A DNA stretch of 64,000 bases, taken from positions 352,267-416,266 of the forward strand of contig NZ_BMNG01000012.1 of NCBI RefSeq assembly GCF_014646335.1, read 5' to 3'. This DNA is from Streptomyces lasiicapitis (GTDB lineage Bacteria > Actinomycetota > Actinomycetes > Streptomycetales > Streptomycetaceae). A program made the position numbers and the translations under genes. A model generated the notes under the pieces. It made no database searches and was not told where the DNA came from. It worked only from the letters and a program-made list of their open reading frames with translations. Of this stretch, positions 33,605 to 42,142 are shown one piece after another. The stretch's first letter is position 1, and each line of letters opens with the position of its first letter.

Positions 33605-33622
33605 AGACTAACCGGTCGGTAT
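33605..33622. promoter_or_regulatory. TetR-type operator upstream of the SDR-ligase-TetR operon
   Basis: The minus strand contains ATACCGACCGGTTAGT. One half-site is identical to that at 27964-27981 (ATACCGAC-N-GGT); the second half is degenerate. Confidence 0.5.
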
Positions 33623-33677
33623 GTAGTGCGAAAGGGGGCACCCGGCCACGTCCGGAGGGCCGGTCGGCGTCAACGGC

Positions 33678-34760
33678 TCAACGACTCAGCCACCAGCGCT
33701 CGTTGTCCTTCGCCAGGGCGTCCCACAGCAGGTTCAGCGGGTGGCCGGCGTCGTACGAGGCACGGTCGCCGCGCCGGGTGAAGACGCCGACGAGGACCTC
33801 GGTGCGCGGGCCGACGTCCCCGATCACGTCGAGCCGGCGCAGGCCACCGGCCTCGGGCAGGCTGCCGGACTCGGCGGCCTCCGCGATGCCTCGGGTGACG
33901 AGCATGGCTCCGCTGACCAGGCCGGAGCGCAGCAGCTCGAAGCCGTAGTGCGCGGCCTCGATCTCGGCCGCGATGGTCATCGCCTTGCGGAAGTCGGCGC
34001 CGTACCAGGCGGTGAGGAAGCGGGCGATGAGGCCGCCCGCGGAGACCACCAGGGGCAGTCCCGGCAGCTCGCTGGCGTTGACGGTGCCGGCGGTCACGGC
34101 GGTGTCGGAGGTGCCCGCCGGATCGGCCGCCTCGGCGGCCTGCCCCGGCAGTTTCTGCGGCGGCAGGTTCGTCAGGATCGACAGGCCGCTGCGGCGCCAC
34201 TCCACGATCTCGTACGGATCGAGCTCGTCCTCCTGCCCCTCGGTGACGACGATGCTGCCGCACACCAGGTCCAGTTCCTTGGACTGCAGGCGGGCGAAGA
34301 GGTCACCGGTGCGCACGTGGGTGACCTTCAGGTCCACGCCCCGGCGTTCGTACACGTCGCTGACGCGCTCCACCGCGTCGAGGAGGAAGCCCAGCGTGTA
34401 GCGGGTCGAGCCGACCGAGAGGGTGCGCCCGAGGCGGCGGCGCGCGTCGTTGATGCCGTCCGACCAGGCGGACAGCGTGCTGCGCGCGAGTTCGACCAGA
34501 TGCTCGCCGGTGGCGGTGAACAGCACGTCCTTGCCGCGGCCCCGCTTGAGCACCAGCGCCTCACCGCACAGCGCGCCGAACGTGCGGTTCATCGTGTCCA
34601 GTTGCTTCTGCACGCTCGACTGCTCGCGGCCGAGCTGGCGCGCGGCGGCGAGCGCCGTGCCGGTCTCGTGCACGGCGAGCAGCGTACGGAGCTGATCCAT
34701 GGTGGTGTCCAGCAGTTCCGCGGGGTACGCGGGGTTCTGCGCGGGACCTGTTAAGGCCAT
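33678..34760 (-). CDS. LysR-type regulator
   Basis: 360-aa DNA-binding protein. The N-terminal winged HTH lies at about residues 20-85 (MDQLRTLLAVHETGTALAAA ... SSVQKQLDTMN ... LFTATGEHLVELAR), with a longer-than-usual loop (GEALVLKRGRGKDV). It has a periplasmic-binding-like effector domain from about residue 110. ATG at 34760 (MALTGPAQNP) is preferred to extensions upstream that enter the divergent promoter. It diverges from a four-segment membrane protein gene, the usual arrangement for a LysR regulator and its target. Effector unknown. Confidence 0.82.
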   Translation of the reverse strand: MALTGPAQNPAYPAELLDTTMDQLRTLLAVHETGTALAAARQLGREQSSVQKQLDTMNRTFGALCGEALVLKRGRGKDVLFTATGEHLVELARSTLSAWSDGINDARRRLGRTLSVGSTRYTLGFLLDAVERVSDVYERRGVDLKVTHVRTGDLFARLQSKELDLVCGSIVVTEGQEDELDPYEIVEWRRSGLSILTNLPPQKLPGQAAEAADPAGTSDTAVTAGTVNASELPGLPLVVSAGGLIARFLTAWYGADFRKAMTIAAEIEAAHYGFELLRSGLVSGAMLVTRGIAEAAESGSLPEAGGLRRLDVIGDVGPRTEVLVGVFTRRGDRASYDAGHPLNLLWDALAKDNERWWLSR

Positions 34761-34950
34761 GCTGACTTTCTCTCTCCAACTCCCTTTGAGTTTTAGGCAT
34801 TGCAGCATAGCCGCCGCGGAAACTGATCCACGGATCACCCCAAATTATCTGGGGATTTCTTCCAGAAAATACTGGCTGCGTTCGACGTACCCGTGGAAAG
34901 GTCGAGCCAATCCCAGTCGAACCTTCATCTCTGCAAGGAGAGTTGTACCC

Positions 34951-35553
34951 GTGAGTCATTTCCAGGCCGCGCCCGCGCCGCCGGTCGGTCCCCGCAGCGC
35001 GGCCCGCGCAGCCCGCGCGGTCCGGCGGCCCGGCTCCCTCACCGCTCTGGTCTGGACCTCTGTCATTTCCGTGGTGTCCGCCGTCATCGGCGCGGTGCTC
35101 GTCTTCGCCGGCGGCAATGACATGGCCGACGAGAACATCAGGGATGTCATCGACGACCACCCGGACGTCGTCGGGCTCCCGTCGAATACGTCAGCGGCCG
35201 ACATCAAGTCGCTGTCCGGGCCCATCTGGGACGAGCTCGTCAGCGACCGCGCCGGTTCGCTCGCGGCGCGCGCCGGATTCGCCATTTTCACCGCCGCGTG
35301 CGTCCTCGCATTCACGCTCTGCGTCCGCAAGAACGCGGCCACTTGGGCGCGTGTCCTCATTACCATTTCGGGCGTCGTCGCACTGTTCCCCCATATCCTC
35401 ATCTTGGGTGACTACGAACCCGAAACCGTCATGGCGTTCAGCTTCGTGGCGCTGCTCGCGACGCTGGTGGCGATCGTGCTCTGCTGGCTGCCGCCGACCA
35501 ACCGTTACGCCCGCGAACGCAAGGCGGGACCGCCGGCCTGGCCGGCCTCCTGA
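34951..35553 (+). CDS. Small membrane protein divergent from LysR regulator (200 aa)
   Basis: A four-segment integral membrane protein (hydrophobic stretches near residues 30-52, 103-121, 127-143 and 153-174) with a Pro/Ala/Arg-rich cytosolic N-terminus and a charged extracytoplasmic loop (about 55-100, NDMADENIRDVIDDHPDVVG). I do not recognise a named family. GTG at 34951 follows AAGGAGAG. Divergence from the LysR gene suggests regulation by it. A 19-bp-stem terminator follows at 35576-35625. Confidence 0.78.
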   Translation: MSHFQAAPAPPVGPRSAARAARAVRRPGSLTALVWTSVISVVSAVIGAVLVFAGGNDMADENIRDVIDDHPDVVGLPSNTSAADIKSLSGPIWDELVSDRAGSLAARAGFAIFTAACVLAFTLCVRKNAATWARVLITISGVVALFPHILILGDYEPETVMAFSFVALLATLVAIVLCWLPPTNRYARERKAGPPAWPAS

Positions 35554-35575
35554 CCGGCGTCCGCCCCCGAAGACC

Positions 35576-35625
35576 CACGCGTGGGCCGGTGCCGCCGCCC
35601 GGGGGACGGCACCGGCCCACGCGTG
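35576..35625 (+). terminator. Strong hairpin terminator
   Basis: Perfect 19-bp stem (35576-35594 with 35607-35625) and a 12-nt loop, directly after the membrane protein gene. Confidence 0.8.
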
Positions 35626-35675
35626 TTCCGCCGCGACGTCTTCTCAGCGGGCCGAGGCCGCAGGACGATGCGGTC

Positions 35676-36983
35676 GTGCAGCCCTACTGGGAATTGACCT
35701 TCGACGCCGACGGAGACGTCGACGCCGCGCAGCGTGACCGGCTCCTCTCCGGAGCGGAGTCCGAACGCGTCACCGATCTGCTGGTGTTCGCGCACGGCTG
35801 GAACAACGACCAGCGGACGGCCAGGAACCTCTACCGGCGCTTCTTCGAGCCGTTCGACCGGCTCGCGGGCCCCGGGGTGCGCCTCGGCTACACCGGGATC
35901 CTGTGGCCCGCGATCCGCTTCCCCGACGAACCGATCCCCGACTTCGAACCCATCGCGGCCCCGCCCGCCGGCCCCCGCGATCCGGGTGATCCCACCCTCG
36001 ACGAGCCCACCCGCCGCCTCCTGGAAGTGGTGTTCCCCGGCCCGGCGAACGCGGCGCACATCGACCGCCTCGCCCAGCTCCTCCAGGAGCGCGCCGAAGT
36101 CCGCTCCCGCCTGGACGAGTTCGCGCGGCACGTCCGCGACCTGGTGGCCGTGCGCGAGTCGGGCCCGGCGCACGAGTTCGGCGACGACCTCGGCGCGGGC
36201 GAGCCCGCCATGCTCACCGACGACGCCGTCGAGGTCTGCGAGGTGTTCCTCGCCATGCTGGACGACATCGGGGCCACCGGGGGCACCGGGGCCACCGCCG
36301 GCCAGGAGCTCCTCGGAGGCCTGCGCAGGCGGCTGTGGAACGGCGCGAAGGAGCTGCTTCGGCAGGCCACGTACTACTCCATGAAGCGCCGGGCGGGCGC
36401 CATCGGCCAGTTGGGGCTCGGCGCGACCCTCGGGCTGCTCGCCCGTGACGTGCCGGACATCCGGGTGCATCTCGTCGGGCACAGCTTCGGCGCCCGTCTG
36501 GTGGCGTACGGACTGCGCGGCATGCCCGCCGGGGTGCGCTGCGTGAAGTCCGCGACGCTCCTCCAAGGGGCCTTCTCGCACTACGCGTTCAGCGCCCGGC
36601 TGCCGCACGACCGGTCGCGCGGGGGCGCGCTGCACGGGGTGCAGCGGCGCGTCGACGGGCCGCTGATGTGCTGCTACTCGCGCCACGACGACGCGCTCGG
36701 CAAGTTCTATCCGCTCGCCTCCAAGCTCGCCGGGGACTCCTCCAGTTTCCTCGGCCTGTGGGAGCGGTGGGGCGCCCTGGGCTTCGACGGGATCAAGGCC
36801 GTCGACGGTGCCCGGCGGGTCAAGCTCGGCGAAACGCTGCCCGCGCGGGGGTGCGTGAGCGTGGACACGGCGGCCGTGGTGCGGCGGGGCGGTCTGCCCG
36901 ACGGCGCGCACAGCGACATCTGCCACGAGGAACTGGCACGTGCCGTGTGCGCCGCCGGCCGGATCGCCCGCGCCGCCCGGTGA
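35676..36983 (+). CDS. Alpha/beta-hydrolase-like protein
   Basis: 435 aa, cytosolic. N-terminal LLVFAHGWNNDQRTARNLY provides an HG oxyanion element. The nucleophile elbow VHLVGHSFGARLVAYGL (GHSFG) is at about residues 269-273. A late His (AHSDICHEELARAV) could complete a Ser-Asp-His triad. Related Streptomyces proteins are often mislabelled as serine-threonine protein kinase; I see no kinase motif. GTG start at 35676. It converges on the penicillin acylase gene with only a 4-bp gap and no room for a terminator. Substrate unknown, possibly an ester or lipid. Confidence 0.75.
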   Translation: MQPYWELTFDADGDVDAAQRDRLLSGAESERVTDLLVFAHGWNNDQRTARNLYRRFFEPFDRLAGPGVRLGYTGILWPAIRFPDEPIPDFEPIAAPPAGPRDPGDPTLDEPTRRLLEVVFPGPANAAHIDRLAQLLQERAEVRSRLDEFARHVRDLVAVRESGPAHEFGDDLGAGEPAMLTDDAVEVCEVFLAMLDDIGATGGTGATAGQELLGGLRRRLWNGAKELLRQATYYSMKRRAGAIGQLGLGATLGLLARDVPDIRVHLVGHSFGARLVAYGLRGMPAGVRCVKSATLLQGAFSHYAFSARLPHDRSRGGALHGVQRRVDGPLMCCYSRHDDALGKFYPLASKLAGDSSSFLGLWERWGALGFDGIKAVDGARRVKLGETLPARGCVSVDTAAVVRRGGLPDGAHSDICHEELARAVCAAGRIARAAR

Positions 36984-36987
36984 CGGC

Positions 36988-39852
36988 TCAGCGGTGCCGG
37001 GGGAACTCCACGACCTGCTGGTACGTCGGCCGGTTCTGCCACTGCACGGCCCGGTGCGTGATGCCGCCGAGCGCGCGGTGGATCACGGCGTCCGCACACC
37101 ACTGTTCGCCCGCCTTGCAGCTGGCGTCACCGGGATAGACCTCTGACGCGGGCTTGGCGACGGCCTGGCCGAGTGTCTTCAGGAGCGCGTCCCGGCAGGC
37201 GTCGAGCTTGCCGTCGCCACAGTACGCGGTCTTGGTCCAGCCCTCCACCGGCTGCCCGAGCACGGTCCGCAGGTCCTTGTCCGCGTAGCCCCACCAGCCG
37301 TACTGGAAGGCCGACCCGGCGTGCGCGCCGGTCGGTCCGTGCCCGGCCGACGGCGACTCGTCCACGCCGAGCTGCGCGGTCAGCGAGCCGTAGAGGTCCG
37401 GGCCGAGGCCGGGCTTGAACGCGGCCTCGACGAGCAGCGGCCACCAGGCGTCCATGATGCGTACGGCGTCGGGGTGCGCGTAGGCGTGCGAGCCCTGCGC
37501 GGTCTCCTTGCGCTGCGACCCCGCCTTCCCCCACGCCTCCAACTGCTGTACGGCCTTGGCGAGTTGGGGGTCGTCGATGGGCTTGCCCCGCACCACCTTC
37601 AGGAGCTCCGGCAGGACCTGTTCGCCGCGCAGGTCGGTGACGGCGGCCTCCGCCATGGCCTGGGTGAGGGAGGAGCGGGTGACGCCGCCCTTCTCGACGA
37701 GCTTCTTCACCCGGTCGTCCAGCAGGTCGCCGCGGTGCACGGCGCCCAGGCCGAAGCCGGAGGCGCTGAAGTCGTCGGCCTGCTTGTTGTTCCAGGAGAT
37801 GTAGTAGTCCTGGTTGACGGAGTTCGGGTGCTCGGCGGACGGCGTCCGCGCCGAGGTGTTGTCCTTCGGGTCGAAGTCCCGCCACTCATAGGACTGTTGG
37901 GCCTTCACGGGGAACGACGGGTCGATGTCCTTCGCGCGCTCGGGGTTGGCGCCGCTGTTGTAGTACGCGGTGTCGCGCGAGTCCGCGTAGAACCAGTTGA
38001 AGGCGTACGAGATGTGCTCGGCCGCCTTCTTGAAGGTCGCCGCGTCCTTGACGTACGAAGGATCGTTGAGCATCTGGAAGCCGATGATCGAGTCGGCCTC
38101 GTGCCGGTAGGTGGACCGCAGCGAGACGTACGCGACGGGCTTGCCGTCGATGGTCGCCCGGTGCGTGACGATGCCGTAGTTCGTGCGGAAGACCTGCATG
38201 CGGTAGGAGCCCGCCGCCGTGGAGTCGGCGAGCGTGGGCTTCCAGGCGTTCTTGCGCTCCAGCTTGTCCATCGGGGTGCAGGTGCCGCGGTAGAGGTAGT
38301 GGGTCGCGTCCTTGCCCGGGGTCCCGCCGCCGGGCGCGCACAGCTCCACGGCGTACGTGTCCGTGATGTCCTGGCCCGCGGACGTCGCCGACCACGCGTA
38401 GTCCTGGCCGCGGCCGAGCTGGACGTACATGCCGACGCCGGCGAAGGAGACGCCGCGCGCGCTGATGCCGGGGCCCTGGAGCTCCTGCTGCATCAGGAGC
38501 TGCGGCGCGAAGTAGCCGGTCTGCGGCCCGAACACGGCCACGGGGTTGCCACTCGCGGTGTGCTTGCCGGAGACGACCAGGGCATTTGACATGCCCTTCT
38601 TGTTGGCGGGGTTGCCCGCGCCTGGGGTGCCGGGCGCGCCGCCGAACAGGTCGGCGGGCAGCACGCCGTCGTCGTACATGCCCTGCAGCGGCTTGAGCTT
38701 CCTGGGGGCCTTGACCGGGTCCTTCGGGGCTTTCGTCGGGTTCTTGGCGGTCGCCTTGGCGCCGCCCTCGCGGTCGTACACGAGCTGCTCGCGCTCCACC
38801 GACCCGGCGTCGGGAAGCGCGGTGCCGCGCGCCTTGTCCGGCTTGCCCGCGTACGGGAAGCTGCTGCCGTCGTGGATGGTCTGCACGGTCTCGGGGTCGT
38901 TGCGACTGCGGAAGGTCTCCCAGACCTCGGTGCCCTTCTCGACGCCGTACTTCTGCTGCGCGGCGAGCAGCGAGAGCGCGGACTCGACCTCTCCCCCGCC
39001 GCCGTTGCCGAACAGGCCGCCGACCACCGAGGCGAGCGCGATCATGTCGGTGACCTTGAAGGGCTGGATCTCGCCGACGTTGGTGATCGCGTCGATCTTG
39101 CCGGTGAGCACGTACTCACCGGGGAAGTAGCGGCCGTTCTTGGACTTCTCGCGGTAGGCGTTGAGGCCGTCGACGTAGGCCTGCGCGTCCTCCATGGCCC
39201 GCTGGCCGCGTTCGCCCTGCGTCGACTTGATGTACTCGACCTGCCGCTCCAGGTCCTGCTCGGTGTACGGGGCCTGCGGCCAGAACTGCTGCTCCAGGCC
39301 CTGGTTGGACGGGGCGCCGCCCGCGAACGGGGTCAGCTCGCCGCGGCCGATGTGCCGGAACAGGTCGATGAGCCACAGCCGGTCCTGCCCGGCGGCGAAG
39401 CCCGCGCCGAACTCGGTGCCGTAGCGCGTTGTGCCCTGGATGTGCGGGATGCCGTACTTCTTGTCACGGGTGATCGTGACGTCGTCGCGCGGCTTGGTGA
39501 CGGAGGCGACCTGGTCGGGCTCCACGCCGAACGAGGCGTCGTTGAAGAACTCGGTGAGCTTGTCGTCGGTGAGCGAGGGGTAGCCGGACGACAGCGCGTC
39601 GTACGGGCCCAACTGGTCGTCGGCGTGCGCGGGCTGGGTGCCGAAGACGCGGTGGCTGAGGATCTCGGCGAGGGTGGCGTTGCCGTTCGCGCCGGGCGGC
39701 AGGATGTCCGCGCAGTTGTCGCCGCAGTAGTCGGTGACGGGTGGGGGTTCCGCGGCCGCGGCACCGGGTCCCGGCGCGAGCAGCAGGGAGGCCCCGAGAA
39801 CCAGGGCCGCTGACGTGGTGAGGGTTCTGAGCCGTGCGATGCGTCGTCGCAT
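36988..39852 (-). CDS. Secreted penicillin acylase family N-terminal nucleophile hydrolase
   Basis: 954-aa Ntn hydrolase. Signal peptide at about 1-34 (MRRRIARLRTLT, a hydrophobic core, then PGAAAAE). The alpha-subunit part precedes a spacer and the beta-subunit N-terminus at KKGMSNALVVSG, where Ser422 should become the catalytic N-terminal nucleophile after autoprocessing. Further family residues are GPQTGYFAPQLL and NWFYADSRDTAYYNSG. Such enzymes cleave amides, for example penicillins or acyl-homoserine lactones. At 954 aa it is longer than the E. coli enzyme (about 850). Own promoter; 246-bp gap to the divergent 202-aa gene. Confidence 0.9.
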   Translation of the reverse strand: MRRRIARLRTLTTSAALVLGASLLLAPGPGAAAAEPPPVTDYCGDNCADILPPGANGNATLAEILSHRVFGTQPAHADDQLGPYDALSSGYPSLTDDKLTEFFNDASFGVEPDQVASVTKPRDDVTITRDKKYGIPHIQGTTRYGTEFGAGFAAGQDRLWLIDLFRHIGRGELTPFAGGAPSNQGLEQQFWPQAPYTEQDLERQVEYIKSTQGERGQRAMEDAQAYVDGLNAYREKSKNGRYFPGEYVLTGKIDAITNVGEIQPFKVTDMIALASVVGGLFGNGGGGEVESALSLLAAQQKYGVEKGTEVWETFRSRNDPETVQTIHDGSSFPYAGKPDKARGTALPDAGSVEREQLVYDREGGAKATAKNPTKAPKDPVKAPRKLKPLQGMYDDGVLPADLFGGAPGTPGAGNPANKKGMSNALVVSGKHTASGNPVAVFGPQTGYFAPQLLMQQELQGPGISARGVSFAGVGMYVQLGRGQDYAWSATSAGQDITDTYAVELCAPGGGTPGKDATHYLYRGTCTPMDKLERKNAWKPTLADSTAAGSYRMQVFRTNYGIVTHRATIDGKPVAYVSLRSTYRHEADSIIGFQMLNDPSYVKDAATFKKAAEHISYAFNWFYADSRDTAYYNSGANPERAKDIDPSFPVKAQQSYEWRDFDPKDNTSARTPSAEHPNSVNQDYYISWNNKQADDFSASGFGLGAVHRGDLLDDRVKKLVEKGGVTRSSLTQAMAEAAVTDLRGEQVLPELLKVVRGKPIDDPQLAKAVQQLEAWGKAGSQRKETAQGSHAYAHPDAVRIMDAWWPLLVEAAFKPGLGPDLYGSLTAQLGVDESPSAGHGPTGAHAGSAFQYGWWGYADKDLRTVLGQPVEGWTKTAYCGDGKLDACRDALLKTLGQAVAKPASEVYPGDASCKAGEQWCADAVIHRALGGITHRAVQWQNRPTYQQVVEFPRHR

Positions 39853-40098
39853 AGGTGCTCCTCCGGAAGGCCGTCGCGGCGGAGGTTACTGTCGGGTTGC
39901 CGAACCCGAAAGATGAACAACAGTCGCCTTTTCACAACCGCCACACGCATCTCCGCTGACCTGCGGGGAACGCGCTGATGGGAAGCCATCGAAAATCGGA
40001 TGGCACCAAAACGTGAGTCGATACGTCTACTCGATGCCCCTTGGACGCCCCTCGGGTCCAGGGCGACGTCCGAGAACGTGTGACGGAGGTGCAGGGCG

Positions 40099-40707
40099 AT
40101 GGCCGGATTCCGGAGTCTCGCGAGACAGGTGCGCGATCCCCACAGCGATCTGGCACTGCGGCGGTACTCACTGCGCAAGTGCCTGGAGAGATTCGCCCCT
40201 TATGGTCACCGGGCGACCTGGGACCACCTGTGCTCCCGCGCGGGTTTCGGTCCCGAGGACCGCTCGCCCGACCCGGCGCGGCTCGTGGCCGCGCTCGAAG
40301 AACTGGAGGCGGCCCGCGGCGTGTGGCTCGCCTACGAGGAGAGCTTCGCGCGGCGCCGCCGCAAGGAGAAGCACGACGGGCTCCGCCGCCCCGGCAGCGA
40401 CCACGACTGGCACCGCTGCACCTGGGGCGGCTGCGGGGTCGCCTGGTGCGACGATCCCGGCGTGCACCCGTCCGCGCCGCTCGCCGACGTGCTGCGCAAA
40501 CTCATCACCGCCCTCGAGCGGGAGCCCGGCGCCGCCTGCCCCGTGTGCGGCGACGCGGCCCTCGAATGGCGCTACGGCCTGGCGCACGAACCGTCGGCGG
40601 GCCCCGTCTGCACGAGCTGCGGCATCGTGGTCCCCGCCCCCGTCCTCACGCCCGAGGCGATGCGGCGGGCCCGGATGGGTCCGTCACGCGCGCTGATCTC
40701 GGCGTGA
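40099..40707 (+). CDS. Hypothetical protein with Cys pairs (202 aa)
   Basis: No named family recognised. Soluble, basic N-terminus (MAGFRSLARQVRDPHSDLALRR). Possible zinc sites are WHRCTWGGCGVAWC (about 103-117) and two CxxC pairs, ACPVCGDA (about 149-156) and VCTSCGIV (about 172-179), which together look like a split zinc ribbon. Divergent from the penicillin acylase gene. A short degenerate repeat of GGTCGCTGTGA follows at 40708-40775. Confidence 0.7.
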   Translation: MAGFRSLARQVRDPHSDLALRRYSLRKCLERFAPYGHRATWDHLCSRAGFGPEDRSPDPARLVAALEELEAARGVWLAYEESFARRRRKEKHDGLRRPGSDHDWHRCTWGGCGVAWCDDPGVHPSAPLADVLRKLITALEREPGAACPVCGDAALEWRYGLAHEPSAGPVCTSCGIVVPAPVLTPEAMRRARMGPSRALISA

Positions 40708-40776
40708 GCCTGTCGCTGTGAGCCGGTCGCTGTGAACCGGTGTCGATGAGCAGGTCGCTGTGAGCCCGTCGTGCTC

Positions 40777-41295
40777 TCAGGGCCTGGCGACGTCCGTCTG
40801 TATGGCCAGTTTCAGCTCGGCCATCATCAGCGGCGCGGCGATCTTCACGTCGCCCGGGCCGCGCGCGGATATCTTCAGGCCCACCGGGGTGCCCGGGTGC
40901 ACGAACATCTGCCAGAGGTACGAGCGGTACTGCCCGCCGCGGGTGGGCACGGAGTCGGTGGTGGCCGTGGAGTCGTAGCCCGTCGACAGGTCCAGCGGAT
41001 CGCGCACGAAGCGCGAGCGGTACTCCGTCGGCCGGTTGTCCGGCTCCCAGAAGACCAGCGCCGTCAGCGTGCCCCACCCGTCGTGGCTCGGCCAGATCAG
41101 CCCCGAGCGGGCGTCGGGGAACTTCGAAGGGCCGGTGCCGCCGTGGAACGGCTCGTGCATCCTCCAGGGGTCGTACGCCTCCTCGCCCGCGCCGTACGGA
41201 AAGCGCACGAGGTGGTACCCGTCCCTGTCGTACGTGATCTTCTGGCGTCCGCTGCGCGCGGCTTCCCACTTCAGCGAACAGATGGCGATGCTCAC
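40777..41295 (-). CDS. Hypothetical protein (172 aa)
   Basis: No family recognised. A soluble, aromatic-rich sequence (VSIAICSLKWEAARSGRQKI; HLVRFPYGAGEEAYDPW; WPSHDGWGTLTALVFWEP). GTG start at 41295 with GGGGGAG upstream. No signal peptide or membrane segments. It diverges from the BKACE-like gene with a 28-bp gap, so the promoters must overlap. The WPSHDGWG-type patches and lack of catalytic motifs suggest a structural or binding role, but this is a guess. Confidence 0.7.
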   Translation of the reverse strand: MSIAICSLKWEAARSGRQKITYDRDGYHLVRFPYGAGEEAYDPWRMHEPFHGGTGPSKFPDARSGLIWPSHDGWGTLTALVFWEPDNRPTEYRSRFVRDPLDLSTGYDSTATTDSVPTRGGQYRSYLWQMFVHPGTPVGLKISARGPGDVKIAAPLMMAELKLAIQTDVARP

Positions 41296-41323
41296 TCCGG
41301 CTCCCCCGTGCTGTGATGGACCG

Positions 41324-42025
41324 ATGCAGGTATGTCTGAACGGCGCCCGGGGCGCGAACGACGGCGCGGCCGTGCCGCTGTCGCCCGGCGCCCTGGCGAC
41401 GTCGGCGGCCGGGGCCGTCGGCGCCGGCGCACTCGATGTCCATGTACACCCCAAGTCCCCCTGCGGGGAAGACACATTGTCGCCAAGCGCGGTCGCGGCG
41501 ACGCTGGACGCGCTGCGCGCCGCCGTCGCCGTACCGGTCGGCGTGACCACCGGCGCCTGGGCCGAACCAGACCCGGCGGCACGGGTCGCGCGGGTGCGCG
41601 CGTGGACCGTGCTGCCCGACCACGCGTCGGTCAACTGGCACGAACCGGGCGCGGAGGACGTGGCCCTCGCCCTCCTGGAGCGCGGCGTCGGGGTCGAGGC
41701 GGGCCTCTGGTCCGGCACGGACGGCGCCGAGCGGTTCGCCGCGTCGCCGCTCGGGCCGCGGGTCCTTCGGGTCCTCGCGGAGGTCACCGACCACGACCCC
41801 GCGACGGCCGAGGCGTCGGCGCGGGACCTGCTCGCGCGGATCGGCCGGGCGCACGGGCGTCCGGTGCTGCTGCACGGGGAGGAGGGCGGGACGTGGCCGG
41901 TGCTCGCGCTGGCGGGGCGCCTCGGGCTCGGGCGGCGGATCGGGCTTGAGGACACGCTGGCGCTGCCGGGCGGGGAGCGGGCGGGGTCGAACGCGGAGTT
42001 GGTGGCGGCGGGGCTCAGGCTGTGA
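41324..42025 (+). CDS. BKACE / 3-keto-5-aminohexanoate cleavage-like protein (DUF849)
   Basis: 233-aa TIM-barrel protein of the beta-keto acid cleavage family. Start MQVCLNGARG; metal-ligand HVHPKSP (His44-His46 region); later HASVNWHEPGAEDV and HGEEGGTWPVL. Typical members run 270-310 aa and condense a beta-keto acid with acetyl-CoA using zinc. This one is shorter, a form I recall in Streptomyces, so it may have an altered substrate. ATG at 41324 overlaps the shared divergent region. Function by family only. Confidence 0.78.
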   Translation: MQVCLNGARGANDGAAVPLSPGALATSAAGAVGAGALDVHVHPKSPCGEDTLSPSAVAATLDALRAAVAVPVGVTTGAWAEPDPAARVARVRAWTVLPDHASVNWHEPGAEDVALALLERGVGVEAGLWSGTDGAERFAASPLGPRVLRVLAEVTDHDPATAEASARDLLARIGRAHGRPVLLHGEEGGTWPVLALAGRLGLGRRIGLEDTLALPGGERAGSNAELVAAGLRL

Positions 42026-42142
42026 GCACGGGAAGGCGTGCGTGACCGTAGCAGACGGATATTCGGTGGTCAGCGCGTTTTCCCGGCGGGAAGGTTGGCG
42101 GCGATGAAACCCAACTGAGCTCGCACCAGCAGGAGTACGAAC

